The notes: generated from the letters alone by a model not told the origin. 64,000 nt of DNA from Streptomyces canus (GCF_030816965.1 NZ_JAUSYQ010000002.1:9724001-9788000); one strand, 5' to 3'. Shown: positions 23,058 through 36,811, numbered from the stretch's first letter. Numbers and translations: made by a program.

Positions 23058-24410
23058 ATGGACGTTCACGACACGGCCGCCACCGGTGCGGCCAGATGCC
23101 CCATGTACGACGGCTCCTTCGCCGCAGACCCGCAGAAGGTCTACGACTACCTCCGGGCGCACGGACCCGCGGGCCCGGTGGAACTGGCCCCCGGCGTCGA
23201 CGCCACCCTGGTCGTCGACCACGAGACGGCTCTGCGCGTGCTCCAGAACCCCTCCCTGTTCGCGCGCGACGGCCGCCGCTGGACCGCCCTCAATGACGGC
23301 CGCGTGCCCCTCGACAGCCCCGTGCTGCCGATGATGGCCTACCGGCCCAACTGCCTGTTCACCGACGGCGCCCAGCACCTCCGGCTGCGCAAGGCGGTCA
23401 CCGAGAGCCTCGACCGCCTCAACGTCACCCGCATCCGCCGCGACGTCGAACCGATCGCCGCCTACCTCATCGACCAGTTCAGCGAGCGGGGCCGGGCGGA
23501 CCTGATCAACGACTACGCCAAGCTGCTGCCGCTGCTGATGATCAACAAGCTCTTCGGCTGCCCCGCCGCCATCGGCGACCGCGTCACGAGCGCGATGGCC
23601 GACATGTTCGACGGCAAGGACGCGCTGCGCGCCAGCGACGAACTCACCGCCTGCTTCATGGAGCTGGTCTCCCTCAAGCGCCGCGAACCCGGCGACGACA
23701 TCACCTCCTGGCTGGTCCAGCACCCCGCGGGCCTCAGCGACGAGGAGCTCAAGGACCAGCTGGTGATGCTGGTCGGCGCCGGCGTGGAGCCCGAGCGCAA
23801 CCTCATCGCCAACTCCCTCCTGTTGCTCCTCGACCGGGAGGGCGACAACGGGCCGAGCATGCAGATCGAGGACGCCCTCGACCACGTCCTGCTCAACAAC
23901 CCGCCGATCGCTAACTACGCGACGCACTTCCCGGTGCAGGACGTCGACCTCGGTGGAGTGGTGGTTCAGGCGAACTCCCCCCTGGTCATCAGCTTCGCCG
24001 GAGCCAACAGCGACCCGGTGCTCACCTCCTCGGGCCAGGCCCACAGCCGCGGGGCCCACCTCGCCTGGGGCGCGGGCCCGCATGCCTGCCCGGCCAAGAG
24101 CCCGGCCCAGGTCATCGCGGTCACTGCCATCGAGCTGATCCTCAACGCCCTGCCCGACCTGGTCCTGAGCGTCCCGGCCCAGAAACTGGAGTGGCGTCCC
24201 GGCCCGTTCCACCGCGCCCTGGCCACCCTCCCCGTCCAGTTCAGCCCCACCCCGGCCACCCGGATGGCCTCGGCGTACGGGTCCTCCACCGCGCCCCGCC
24301 CGGCCGTCGTCCAGCAGCCCGCCCCCGCGGCACGCGTCCCCGCGCCCGCGACGCAGAAGCCTGCCAAGAAGGGCTTCTGGAGCAGTTTCCTCGAGATCTT
24401 CCGTGTGTGA
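23058..24410 (+). CDS. cvnE: Conservon CvnE, divergent cytochrome P450 (CYP157-like)
   Basis: 450 residues, 52 bases after cvnD with AAAGGA. The heme loop is present (W337-G-A-G-P-H-A-C344). The I-helix has AGVEPE (241-246) where AG-x-[DE]-T-T is usual, and the K-helix has H-V-L-L (276-279) where E-x-x-R is expected. Loss of EXXR is known for the Streptomyces CYP157 family, members of which sit in conservons. The C-terminal 50 residues are a Pro/Ala linker and an amphipathic tail ending KKGFWSSFLEIF. Catalysis is uncertain; a sensing or structural role is possible. Confidence 0.88.
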   Translation: MDVHDTAATGAARCPMYDGSFAADPQKVYDYLRAHGPAGPVELAPGVDATLVVDHETALRVLQNPSLFARDGRRWTALNDGRVPLDSPVLPMMAYRPNCLFTDGAQHLRLRKAVTESLDRLNVTRIRRDVEPIAAYLIDQFSERGRADLINDYAKLLPLLMINKLFGCPAAIGDRVTSAMADMFDGKDALRASDELTACFMELVSLKRREPGDDITSWLVQHPAGLSDEELKDQLVMLVGAGVEPERNLIANSLLLLLDREGDNGPSMQIEDALDHVLLNNPPIANYATHFPVQDVDLGGVVVQANSPLVISFAGANSDPVLTSSGQAHSRGAHLAWGAGPHACPAKSPAQVIAVTAIELILNALPDLVLSVPAQKLEWRPGPFHRALATLPVQFSPTPATRMASAYGSSTAPRPAVVQQPAPAARVPAPATQKPAKKGFWSSFLEIFRV

Positions 24411-24430
24411 CGGCTTAGCGCCGCCCGGCC

Positions 24431-24478
24431 GGTGCCGGAGAGAGGACTGACGGTTTCACAAGTCCCCTCTCCGGCACC
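24431..24478. terminator. Terminator after conservon
   Basis: Inverted repeat GGTGCCGGAGAG-AGGACT / AGTCC-CCTCTCCGGCACC around a 12-base loop, 20 bases after cvnE. It marks the operon end. Confidence 0.75.
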
Positions 24479-24686
24479 TGCGTTCGTCCGTGCGACAGAT
24501 CGGCTCTCACGCGCCAAAAGACCCTTCTTCGGGCAGAATCGACTCCCGTCCCTGCGGATCGCCGCCGCGCTCGCCGACGTACCGGTCGAGGCGTCCTGCT
24601 TCTGCCGTCTGGGAACCGGCTCGGCCGAGACGTCGGGCTGTTGCGGATAGGCTGTGATCAACTGCGCGGCCGAAGCGGGGAGTTGC

Positions 24687-25658
24687 ATGCGGAACACGGG
24701 CGAGTTCCTCGCGGACACCTATGCGCTCGGCACGGGGGACTGGACGATGACGCCCGTCGCCCGCGGCGCCCTGGGACAGATCTGGAAACTGTCCGGGAAC
24801 GGCACCGCCTGGGCGGTGAAGGAACTGCTCTTCGAGAAGGACGAGCCGGACGTCGGCGCCGAGTCCGCCCTGCGCGACGCGGCGGAGACGCTGGGCATCT
24901 CCGCGCCACGTCTCATGCCCGACCGCACCGGCGCCCACGTCGTACGGCTCCCCGAGGGTTCCTACGTGAAGCTGTACGACTGGGTCGACGGCACCGCGGC
25001 CGACCCGTCGGACCCGGAGACCCTGAGCTGGTGCGGCCGTACGCTCGCCATCCTGCACAGGGCGGGAGAGGGCGCGAGCGGGACACCGAGTGGCTGGTAC
25101 GAACGGTGCAACCCGCAGTCCGACTGGGCCGAACTGCTGGGGAAGGTGGAGCGGGCCGGCCTGCCCTGGGCGGGGGAGCTGAGGCGGTTCGTCGCCACGA
25201 CAGCCGTCGAGCTGGCGCGGCATGTCTCGCCGTCGTCCCCCGGTGACGTGGTGACCTCCCATCTCGACATGCGGCCCCAGAACGTCCTCGTCGGCCCCGA
25301 CGGACCGGTCCTGCTCGACTGGGACAACGCCGGGCCCGTCTCGGCGAAGCGTGAACTGGCCCGTGCCGTCCACGTGTGGTCGGGCGGCAACCGCTTCGAC
25401 GCCGAAGCGGCACGGCGCCTGGTGCGCGCCTACCGGGACGCCGGGGGCCGCGCGGTGATCAAGAACCTGGACGCGTTCTCGATGCTCTTCGCGACAGACC
25501 TCAACTACGTGTACGTACAGGCCGATTGCGCGGCCGATCCGGCGATGACGGCCGAGCAGCGTGCGTTCGGCAGCCGCGAGGCCGTGGCCAAGTTGCGCAG
25601 CCTGCCCGACCTGAGCGCCGTCTCCCGGCTGGTGGAAGCGCTGGAGGCCGAGTGGTGA
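24687..25658 (+). CDS. APH/choline-kinase-fold phosphotransferase
   Basis: 323 residues from ATG 24687, preceded by GGGGAG; GTG 24654 is a weaker alternative. The N-lobe carries AVK (K45). The catalytic loop has H192-L-D194 to N199 (HxDxxxxN), and D211 of LLDWDN is the metal-binding Asp. It belongs to the broad aminoglycoside phosphotransferase/homoserine-kinase-like superfamily; nothing shows an antibiotic as substrate. The gene is followed within bases by remnants of an oxidase gene. Confidence 0.82.
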   Translation: MRNTGEFLADTYALGTGDWTMTPVARGALGQIWKLSGNGTAWAVKELLFEKDEPDVGAESALRDAAETLGISAPRLMPDRTGAHVVRLPEGSYVKLYDWVDGTAADPSDPETLSWCGRTLAILHRAGEGASGTPSGWYERCNPQSDWAELLGKVERAGLPWAGELRRFVATTAVELARHVSPSSPGDVVTSHLDMRPQNVLVGPDGPVLLDWDNAGPVSAKRELARAVHVWSGGNRFDAEAARRLVRAYRDAGGRAVIKNLDAFSMLFATDLNYVYVQADCAADPAMTAEQRAFGSREAVAKLRSLPDLSAVSRLVEALEAEW

Positions 25659-25659
25659 C

Positions 25660-25850
25660 CGCACCCGGATCGCGTCACGTCTGCACCGTGACCTGCCCGA
25701 AGGGCGCGTGCTCACCGACCCCGCCGTCACCGACGGGTACGCGCGCGACGAGGCCGAATGGGCACCCCATGGCAGCCCCGCCGCGGTCGTGCGCCCACGG
25801 ACGGCCGAGGAAGTGCAACGGGCGGTCCGCGCCTGCCTCGATCACGTGGC
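25660..25850 (+). pseudogene. N-terminal remnant of FAD-linked oxidase
   Basis: About 60 codons read RLHRDLPEGRVLTDP then GYARDEAEWAPHG and AAVVRPRTAEEVQRAVRACL. This is the typical N-terminus of glycolate-oxidase/vanillyl-oxidase-type FAD-binding proteins. Sequence identity to that family ends abruptly just where the PP-type FAD loop should follow, and the frame then runs in-frame into the OsmC gene. The rest of the oxidase (about 400 residues) is missing. Confidence 0.7.
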
Positions 25851-25902
25851 AAGGTGCCGGGCCCGCAGGCACCGCTCGGCAGCCCGGACTAATGTCCTCG
25901 GC

Positions 25903-26331
25903 ATGAGCGAAAACACCGCGCGGTCCGTCACCGTCGAGCGCACCAGTACCGGCCACTTCGTCGCCACCAACACCCGCGGCGGCACGATCAGCTTCGGCAC
26001 CGGCTCCGACAGCGAGTTCACCCCGGTCGAACTGCTCCTCGCGGCGCTCGGCGGCTGCACGGCGGTGGACGTCGACCTCGCCACCAGCCGCCACGCCGAG
26101 CCCACCACCTTCTCCGTAGAGGTGAGCGGCAACAAGATCAACGACGAGCTCGGCAACCGGCTGACAGACCTCGCGGTCACCTTCACCGTCACCTTCCCCG
26201 ACGGCGAGGGCGCGGACCGGGCCCGCACCATCCTGCCCCGGGCGGTGAAGACCTCCCACGACCGCCTGTGCACGGTCAGCCGCACGGTCGAGATCGGCAC
26301 GCCCGTCACGGCGACGATCGAGGACGCCTGA
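25903..26331 (+). CDS. OsmC/Ohr-family protein
   Basis: 142 residues from ATG 25903. OsmC fold with the first peroxidatic Cys in LLAALGGCTAVDVDLA (near residue 52) and the second in SHDRLCTVSRTVE (near 127). OsmC proteins reduce organic hydroperoxides in the cytoplasm using lipoyl or other thiols. The same frame is open for 65 codons upstream, but those are the oxidase remnant, so the ATG is the likely start. Confidence 0.88.
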   Translation: MSENTARSVTVERTSTGHFVATNTRGGTISFGTGSDSEFTPVELLLAALGGCTAVDVDLATSRHAEPTTFSVEVSGNKINDELGNRLTDLAVTFTVTFPDGEGADRARTILPRAVKTSHDRLCTVSRTVEIGTPVTATIEDA

Positions 26332-26351
26332 CCTCTGCGTAGCCTGTCCCC

Positions 26352-27308
26352 GTGTCCGCTTCCCGCCTTCGCCGTGTCGCCGTTCTCGTCCTCGAAGGGG
26401 CCAAGCCACTCGACGTGGGCATCCCCGCGCAGGTGTTCACCACCCGCGCGAGCATGCCGTACGAGGTACGGCTGTGCGGGGCGGCCCCGGGGCTGGTGAG
26501 CGGTGGGGACGGGCTGTCGTACCACGTCGCCCACGGCCTGGAGGCGCTCGCGTGGGCGGACCTCGTCTTCATCCCCGGCTACCGGTTCCCGGACCGCGAG
26601 GACCCGCCGCCGGCCGTCGTCGAGGCGCTGGTCGCCGCCCACGGCCGGGGCACGCGGCTGGCCGCCATCTCGACCGGCGCCTTCGCGCTGGCCTCGACCG
26701 GCCTGCTCGACGGCAGACGCGCCACGACGCACTGGCACTACACGAGGGCGCTCGCGGCGAAGCATCCGCTCGTCCGGGTCGACGAGAACGTTCTGTTCGT
26801 CGACGAGGGCAGGGTGCTGACGTCGGCCGGCGCCGCCTCCGGCATCGACCTGTGTCTGCACATCCTGCGCGGCGACCTCGGCGTGGCCGCGTCCAACCAC
26901 GCGGCCCGACGCCTGGTGGCGGCCCCCTACCGCAGTGGCGGTCAGGCGCAGTACGTGCCGCGCAGCGTGCCCGAGCCGCTCGGCGAGCGCTTCGCCGCCA
27001 CCCGGGAATGGGCCCTGCACCGACTCGACGAACCCCTCACCCTCGACCTCCTGGCGCGCCAGGCCGCGGTCTCGCCGCGCACCTTCTCGCGGCGCTTCGT
27101 CGAGGAGACCGGATACACGCCGATGCAGTGGGTCATGCGCGCCCGCATCGACATGGCCCGTGAGCTGCTGGAGCGTTCGGAGCGCAGTGTCGAGCAGATC
27201 GCGACCGACGTCGGGCTCGGCACCGGTGCGAACCTGCGGATGCACTTCCAGCGGATCCTGGGGACGACGCCGAGCGAGTACCGGCGCACCTTCACCCGGG
27301 GCGAGTAG
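26352..27308 (+). CDS. GlxA-type AraC-family transcription regulator
   Basis: 318 residues, GTG start. N-terminal DJ-1/PfpI-like domain (about 8-180: VAVLVLEGAKPLDVGIPAQV, with LAAISTGAFALAS replacing the nucleophile-elbow Cys by Thr), then two AraC helix-turn-helix motifs (LDLLARQAAVSPRTFSRRF and SVEQIATDVGLGTGANLRMH). GlxA-like regulators control development and nitrogen or carbon metabolism in Streptomyces; several paralogues exist per genome. The target cannot be inferred. Confidence 0.88.
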   Translation: MSASRLRRVAVLVLEGAKPLDVGIPAQVFTTRASMPYEVRLCGAAPGLVSGGDGLSYHVAHGLEALAWADLVFIPGYRFPDREDPPPAVVEALVAAHGRGTRLAAISTGAFALASTGLLDGRRATTHWHYTRALAAKHPLVRVDENVLFVDEGRVLTSAGAASGIDLCLHILRGDLGVAASNHAARRLVAAPYRSGGQAQYVPRSVPEPLGERFAATREWALHRLDEPLTLDLLARQAAVSPRTFSRRFVEETGYTPMQWVMRARIDMARELLERSERSVEQIATDVGLGTGANLRMHFQRILGTTPSEYRRTFTRGE

Positions 27309-27328
27309 CCCTGAGCGCCGATGTCCGA

Positions 27329-27360
27329 CAGGCGGCCGTGGACGAACGCACGGCCGCCTG
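27329..27360. terminator. Bidirectional terminator
   Basis: Perfect 12-bp stem CAGGCGGCCGTG / CACGGCCGCCTG with an 8-base loop, between the convergent AraC-type gene and the flavin monooxygenase gene. Confidence 0.8.
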
Positions 27361-27376
27361 TACCCGGCCGACGACA

Positions 27377-28990
<1,614 letters not shown>

Positions 28991-29051
28991 CTACAAGCCC
29001 ACGCACTGCTCCGTCCAATCCTTTCCCAGAGGGGCCCGTTCCCCGGTCGGT

Positions 29052-29088
29052 GTGGCGCGATCCTTTTGAACCGTGGCGATCGCGCCAC
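29052..29088 (+). promoter_or_regulatory. 11-bp-arm inverted repeat upstream of GAPDH gene
   Basis: GTGGCGCGATC and its exact reverse complement GATCGCGCCAC are separated by 15 bases, ending 56 bases before the gap start. An operator or leader stem are both possible. The rest of the 304-base region between the divergent Rox-like and GAPDH genes has no gene. Confidence 0.55.
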
Positions 29089-29144
29089 TGGCAGTGGTCG
29101 GTGCCGCGCGCGAGCCTGGTGGGCATACGGAAGGGACACCATTC

Positions 29145-30143
29145 ATGACTCGCATCGCCATCAACGGATTCGGCCGCATCGGACGCAATGTGCTGCGCGC
29201 GCTCCTCGAACGCGACAGTGCCCTGGAGGTCGTCGCCGTCAACGACCTCACCGAGCCCGCCACCCTCGCGAGGCTGCTCGCCTACGACAGCACGGCCGGC
29301 CGACTCGGCCGTCCCGTGAGCGTCGACGGGAACACCCTGGTGGTCGACGGCCGTCGCATCACCGTTCTCGCCGAGCGTGAACCGGCGCAGCTGCCGTGGG
29401 CCGAACTCGGCGTCGACATTGTGCTGGAGGCCACCGGGCGGTTCACCTCGGCCAAGGCCGCCCGCGCCCACCTCGACGCGGGCGCGAAGAAGGTCCTCGT
29501 CAGCGCACCCTCGGACGGCGCCGACGTCACCCTGGCGTACGGGGTCAACACCGACGCCTACGACCCGGACGTGCACACGATCGTCTCCAACGCCTCGTGC
29601 ACGACCAACGCGCTCGCACCGCTCGCCTCGGTGCTCGACGAGCTCGCCGGTATCGAGCACGGCTTCATGACGACCGTGCACGCTTACACGCAGGAGCAGA
29701 ACCTCCAGGACGGCCCGCACCGCGACGCCCGTCGCGCCCGTGCCGCCGGCGTCAACATCGTGCCCACGACGACCGGCGCCGCCAAGGCGATCGGCCTCGT
29801 GCTGCCCAACCTGGACGGCAAGTTGTCCGGCGACTCGATCCGCGTCCCGGTCCCCGTCGGCTCCCTCGTCGAGCTGAACACGACCGTCTCGCGTGACGTG
29901 ACCCGCGAGGACGTACTGGCGGCCTACCGCTCCGCCGCCGAGGGGCCCCTCGCGGGCGTCCTCGAGTACTCGGAGGACCCGCTCGTCTCCTCGGACATCA
30001 CGGGCAACCCCGCCTCGTCGATCTTCGATTCGGCCCTGACCCGCGTGGAGGGCCGCCATGTGAAGGTCGTCGCCTGGTACGACAACGAGTGGGGTTTCTC
30101 GAACCGCGTGATCGACACACTGGAGCTCCTGGCCAACGGCTGA
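29145..30143 (+). CDS. gap: Glyceraldehyde-3-phosphate dehydrogenase, type I
   Basis: 332 residues from ATG 29145, with GGAAGGGA in front. Rossmann INGFGRIGRNVLRAL, D34 of VNDL for NAD, active-site SNASCTTNALAP (C152) and base H179 in MTTVHAYT, and the S-loop ARAAGVNIVPTTTGAAKA. It catalyses NAD-dependent oxidative phosphorylation of glyceraldehyde 3-phosphate. It stands alone, without pgk/tpi, so it is probably a second or alternative copy rather than the main glycolytic gene. Confidence 0.93.
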   Translation: MTRIAINGFGRIGRNVLRALLERDSALEVVAVNDLTEPATLARLLAYDSTAGRLGRPVSVDGNTLVVDGRRITVLAEREPAQLPWAELGVDIVLEATGRFTSAKAARAHLDAGAKKVLVSAPSDGADVTLAYGVNTDAYDPDVHTIVSNASCTTNALAPLASVLDELAGIEHGFMTTVHAYTQEQNLQDGPHRDARRARAAGVNIVPTTTGAAKAIGLVLPNLDGKLSGDSIRVPVPVGSLVELNTTVSRDVTREDVLAAYRSAAEGPLAGVLEYSEDPLVSSDITGNPASSIFDSALTRVEGRHVKVVAWYDNEWGFSNRVIDTLELLANG

Positions 30144-30179
30144 CCGGCTCCGGGGCACGTCCAGCCGCGTGACCGTCTT

Positions 30180-30218
30180 GACCGGTGATGATTCCGGGTG
30201 GCAGAATCATCACCGGTC
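30180..30218. terminator. Strong hairpin after gap
   Basis: Perfect 15-bp stem GACCGGTGATGATTC / GAATCATCACCGGTC with a 9-base loop, 36 bases after the gap stop and 33 bases before the dehalogenase ATG. Best read as a terminator; it could also be an operator for the next gene. Confidence 0.65.
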
Positions 30219-30251
30219 GAGCAGGTGACATCGGCGCGAACGGGAGTCCGC

Positions 30252-30944
30252 ATGGCCGTGATCCGCGACGTCGAGGTCGTCGTCTTCGATGTCCTCGGCA
30301 CCCTCGTCGACGAACCGAGCGGGCTGCGAGCGGCGATCCGCGAAGCGGTGCCCGCGTCCGACGAGGCGCAGGTCGACGAACTGCTTGCTCTGTGGCAGCG
30401 GTACGGCGAGCGACAGCAGCAACGCATCGGCCAAGGAGACCGCGTATACGCCAACACCGCGGTCATCGACGCAGAGGCGGCTCAACTGGTCGCCGCCCGC
30501 GCCGAGATCACCGATCCGCCGACCGTGTGTCGGCTGGCCACGGCGGGGCAGCGGCTGCCTCCCTGGGGCGATTCCCTGGTCGGTCTCGAGCAGCTGTCCC
30601 GGCGCTACCCCGTGCTCGGGCTCTCCAACGCCGCACACACCGCTCTGCTTCGGCTCAACACCCATGCCGGACTCCGCTGGCACCAGGCCCTGTCCGCCGA
30701 AGCCGTCCAGGCCTACAAGCCGGCCCCGGAGGTGTACCAACTCGCCCTCGACACCGCCGGATGCGCACCGGACCGCGTGCTCATGGTGGCCGCCCACGCC
30801 TGGGACCTGCGCGGAGCGCAGGCGAAGGGGCTGCGGACCGCCTACGTCCACCGGCCCGTCGGGGACCCGCCTACGAGCCGTGACACCTTCGATGGGCGAT
30901 TCGACGGACTGGGTGAACTGGTCCGTGCCATGACGAGACGGTAG
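30252..30944 (+). CDS. HAD-superfamily haloacid dehalogenase (type II)
   Basis: 230 residues from ATG 30252 (GGGAG 5 bases ahead). Motif I VFDVLGTLVDE with nucleophile D13, motif II LGLSNA, motif III Lys in AYKPAPEVY, motif IV VAAHAWDLRGAQAKGL. This is the L-2-haloacid dehalogenase (type II) group, hydrolysing C-halogen or phosphate esters. Cytoplasmic. Confidence 0.88.
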   Translation: MAVIRDVEVVVFDVLGTLVDEPSGLRAAIREAVPASDEAQVDELLALWQRYGERQQQRIGQGDRVYANTAVIDAEAAQLVAARAEITDPPTVCRLATAGQRLPPWGDSLVGLEQLSRRYPVLGLSNAAHTALLRLNTHAGLRWHQALSAEAVQAYKPAPEVYQLALDTAGCAPDRVLMVAAHAWDLRGAQAKGLRTAYVHRPVGDPPTSRDTFDGRFDGLGELVRAMTRR

Positions 30945-30959
30945 AGGGAGAGCGGGTAC

Positions 30960-30984
30960 GGGCCCCGCACGCGGGGCGGGGCCC
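30960..30984. terminator. Bidirectional terminator
   Basis: 9-bp stem GGGCCCCGC / GCGGGGCCC with a 7-base loop, between the convergent dehalogenase and xylanase genes. Confidence 0.7.
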
Positions 30985-30990
30985 ATACGG

Positions 30991-34715
<3,725 letters not shown>

Positions 34716-34805
34716 TGCCGTTCCCTCTGTGGGTGATGGTTGGCTCGGTGGGGGATCCCGTGGTGTTCGAGATCGCGAACGGTAGTCGACTGGGGAGCAT
34801 CCTGG

Positions 34806-34833
34806 ATCGTAGGGGGTGGAGAGCTCCCGTCAA
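34806..34833 (-). promoter_or_regulatory. Promoter for GH43 / GH10-GH62 operon
   Basis: On the minus strand, -35 TTGACG (34833-34828) and -10 TACGAT (34811-34806) are 16 bases apart. This would start RNA about 80-90 bases before the GH43 start codon. Confidence 0.6.
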
Positions 34834-34861
34834 TATGTCTCGCATGATTCGTTCGATTCAC

Positions 34862-34873
34862 CGAAATGTTTCG
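34862..34873. promoter_or_regulatory. CGAAA-N2-TTTCG palindrome (operator 1)
   Basis: CGAAATGTTTCG lies about 30 bases upstream of the GH43-side -35 box. CGAAA-N-TTTCG inverted repeats are described as cis-acting control sites in Streptomyces xylanase promoters. Here the spacer is 2 bases. Confidence 0.6.
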
Positions 34874-34929
34874 CTGCTCTGCGGTGATTGCCTTGGGCTG
34901 AACCCAGGACATTCGAACGGTCGACGGGG

Positions 34930-34957
34930 TTGACAAGCTGAACAGCCTGCCTAATAT
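34930..34957 (+). promoter_or_regulatory. Promoter for the rightward GH27 gene set
   Basis: TTGACA (34930-34935), 16-base spacer, TAATAT (34952-34957): a near-consensus vegetative promoter, unusual in this GC-rich window. It would give a leader of about 140 bases before the GH27 GTG. Confidence 0.65.
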
Positions 34958-34984
34958 CCGTGGCGGCGGCGATCCGAAAAGGCA

Positions 34985-34996
34985 TCGAAATTTCGA
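34985..34996. promoter_or_regulatory. TCGAAATTTCGA palindrome (operator 2)
   Basis: Perfect 12-bp palindrome containing CGAAA/TTTCG without a spacer. It sits about 28-39 bases downstream of the GH27-side -10, a repressor position. Confidence 0.6.
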
Positions 34997-35106
34997 ACGA
35001 CCTTGAGTGTCATGTACCCGCCATAGATCGCTGGATGTGTCGCAGTCATCCACTGTCTACGTTGCCTGCCGTCCAGTCGAGGGAGCCCACCCGAAAGGAG
35101 CCCACC

Positions 35107-36753
35107 GTGCCCAGACGATCGGGCAGACGACTGCTTCGCATCTTCGCGGCCGCCGTGCTCACGGTCACCGCGACCGTCACGGCCGCGGTTCACAGCACCG
35201 CCACCGCCGCGCCCGGCAGCCCGGCACTCACGCCACCGCTGGGCTGGAACAGCTGGAACAGCTTCGGATGCGGGGTCACCGAGGCGCAGGTCCGGCAGGC
35301 CGCCGACGCGATGGTGTCCTCGGGCATGCGCGAGGCCGGCTACCGGTACGTGGTGGTGGACGACTGCTGGTTCGACCCCCAGCGTGACGCGACGGGCAAC
35401 CTGCGGGCCAATCCGACCAAGTTCCCGAGCGGGATGAAGGCCCTCGGGGACTACATCCACAGCAAGGGCCTGAAGTTCGGCATTTACCAGGTGCCGGGCG
35501 AACGCACCTGCGCGCAGACCAGCGGCGCCTATCCCGGGTCGACGGGGAGCAGGGGACACGAGAACCAGGACGCCGCCACGTTCGCCTCCTGGGGCGTCGA
35601 CTACCTCAAGTACGACTGGTGTTCATCGAGCGGTACCCGTGACGAGCAGGTCGCGCGTTTCACGCTCATGCGCGACGCCCTGCGCGCCACCGGGCGGCCG
35701 ATCGTCTACAGCATCAACCCCAACAGCTTCCACGCCATCACCGGCGCCACGTACAACTGGGGCGAGGTCGCCGACCTGTGGCGGACGACCGAGGACCTGC
35801 TCGACATCTGGCAGAACGGCAACACCAACAGCTATCCGATGGGCGTCGGCAACGTCCTGGACGTCACCGCGCCGCTGGCGGCGCAGTCGGGTCCAGGGCA
35901 CTGGAACGACCCCGACATGCTGGTCGTCGGCCGTCCCGGCCTGTCACTGACCGAGTCCCGCTCCCACTTCGCCCTGTGGGCGCTGCTGAGCGCACCGCTC
36001 ATGGCCGGCAACGACATCCGCACCATGTCCGCCGACGTGAGCGCGATCCTGCGCAACCCCCGTCTGCTGGCGGTGAACCAGGATTCGCTGGGCGCGGGAG
36101 GGCGCAGGGTGCGCGACGACGGAGACACCGAGGTGTTCGCCAAGCCCCTGTCCGACGGCTCGGTCGCGGTGGGCCTGTTCAACCGGTCAGGCGGCACGGC
36201 GACGGTCACGACCACGGCCGCGCAAGTCGGCCTGTCCGGCGGGCAGTTCACCCTCACCGACCTGTGGACCAGCGGCACGTCCAGCACGTCCGGGCAGATC
36301 TCGGCGAGCCTCCCCGCGCATGGCGTGGCCGTGTTCCGGGTGAGCGGTGGCAGCCCGCTCGCCGCCACCACCTCGCGTCTGCGCGGCAGCGCCTCCGGCC
36401 GCTGCGTGGACGTGGACAACGCCTCCACCGCGGCCGGGGCCACGGCACTCATCTGGGACTGCCACACGGCCGCCAACCAGCTGTGGACCACATGGGCAGG
36501 CGGTGAGATCCGCGTATTCGGCGACAAGTGCCTGGACGCCTACAACCAGGGCACCGCCAACGGCACCCGGGTCATCACCTGGTCCTGCAACGGCCAGGAC
36601 AACCAGAAGTGGACCGTCGGCTCCGACGGGACGATCCGCAACGTCCACGCCGGGTTGTGTCTCGACGCCAACGGGTCCGGCACCGCCAACGGCACCCCGC
36701 TGGTCCTGTGGAGCTGCAACGGGCAGGCGGGCCAGAAGTGGAACCGCGCCTGA
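35107..36753 (+). CDS. Secreted GH27 alpha-galactosidase with CBM13
   Basis: 548 residues from GTG 35107, 6 bases after AAAGGAG. Signal peptide (1-35), GH27 barrel (about 40-320) opening with PPLGWNSWNSFGCG, nucleophile D170 in YLKYDWC, acid/base D230 in WRTTEDLLD, WNDPDM at 266-271, a C-terminal beta-sandwich, and a ricin-type CBM13 (about 425-548) with repeated QxW blocks (NQLWTTW, NQKWTV, GQKWN). It removes alpha-1,6-galactose (or beta-L-arabinopyranose) from galactomannan or arabinoxylan-type side chains outside the cell. Confidence 0.92.
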   Translation: MPRRSGRRLLRIFAAAVLTVTATVTAAVHSTATAAPGSPALTPPLGWNSWNSFGCGVTEAQVRQAADAMVSSGMREAGYRYVVVDDCWFDPQRDATGNLRANPTKFPSGMKALGDYIHSKGLKFGIYQVPGERTCAQTSGAYPGSTGSRGHENQDAATFASWGVDYLKYDWCSSSGTRDEQVARFTLMRDALRATGRPIVYSINPNSFHAITGATYNWGEVADLWRTTEDLLDIWQNGNTNSYPMGVGNVLDVTAPLAAQSGPGHWNDPDMLVVGRPGLSLTESRSHFALWALLSAPLMAGNDIRTMSADVSAILRNPRLLAVNQDSLGAGGRRVRDDGDTEVFAKPLSDGSVAVGLFNRSGGTATVTTTAAQVGLSGGQFTLTDLWTSGTSSTSGQISASLPAHGVAVFRVSGGSPLAATTSRLRGSASGRCVDVDNASTAAGATALIWDCHTAANQLWTTWAGGEIRVFGDKCLDAYNQGTANGTRVITWSCNGQDNQKWTVGSDGTIRNVHAGLCLDANGSGTANGTPLVLWSCNGQAGQKWNRA

Positions 36754-36811
36754 GAGGCGTCGCGCGCCGCCCAACAGCTCAGCCGTCAGTCGCCGTCCAC
36801 CGGAGGCCATC

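Noticed and set aside
23058..24410. Biosynthetic P450 of a natural-product cluster
   Set aside because: Position in the conservon and the missing EXXR identify it as CvnE; no biosynthetic genes are nearby.
24687..25658. Aminoglycoside resistance gene
   Set aside because: Only the general phosphotransferase fold is visible; no feature singles out an antibiotic substrate.
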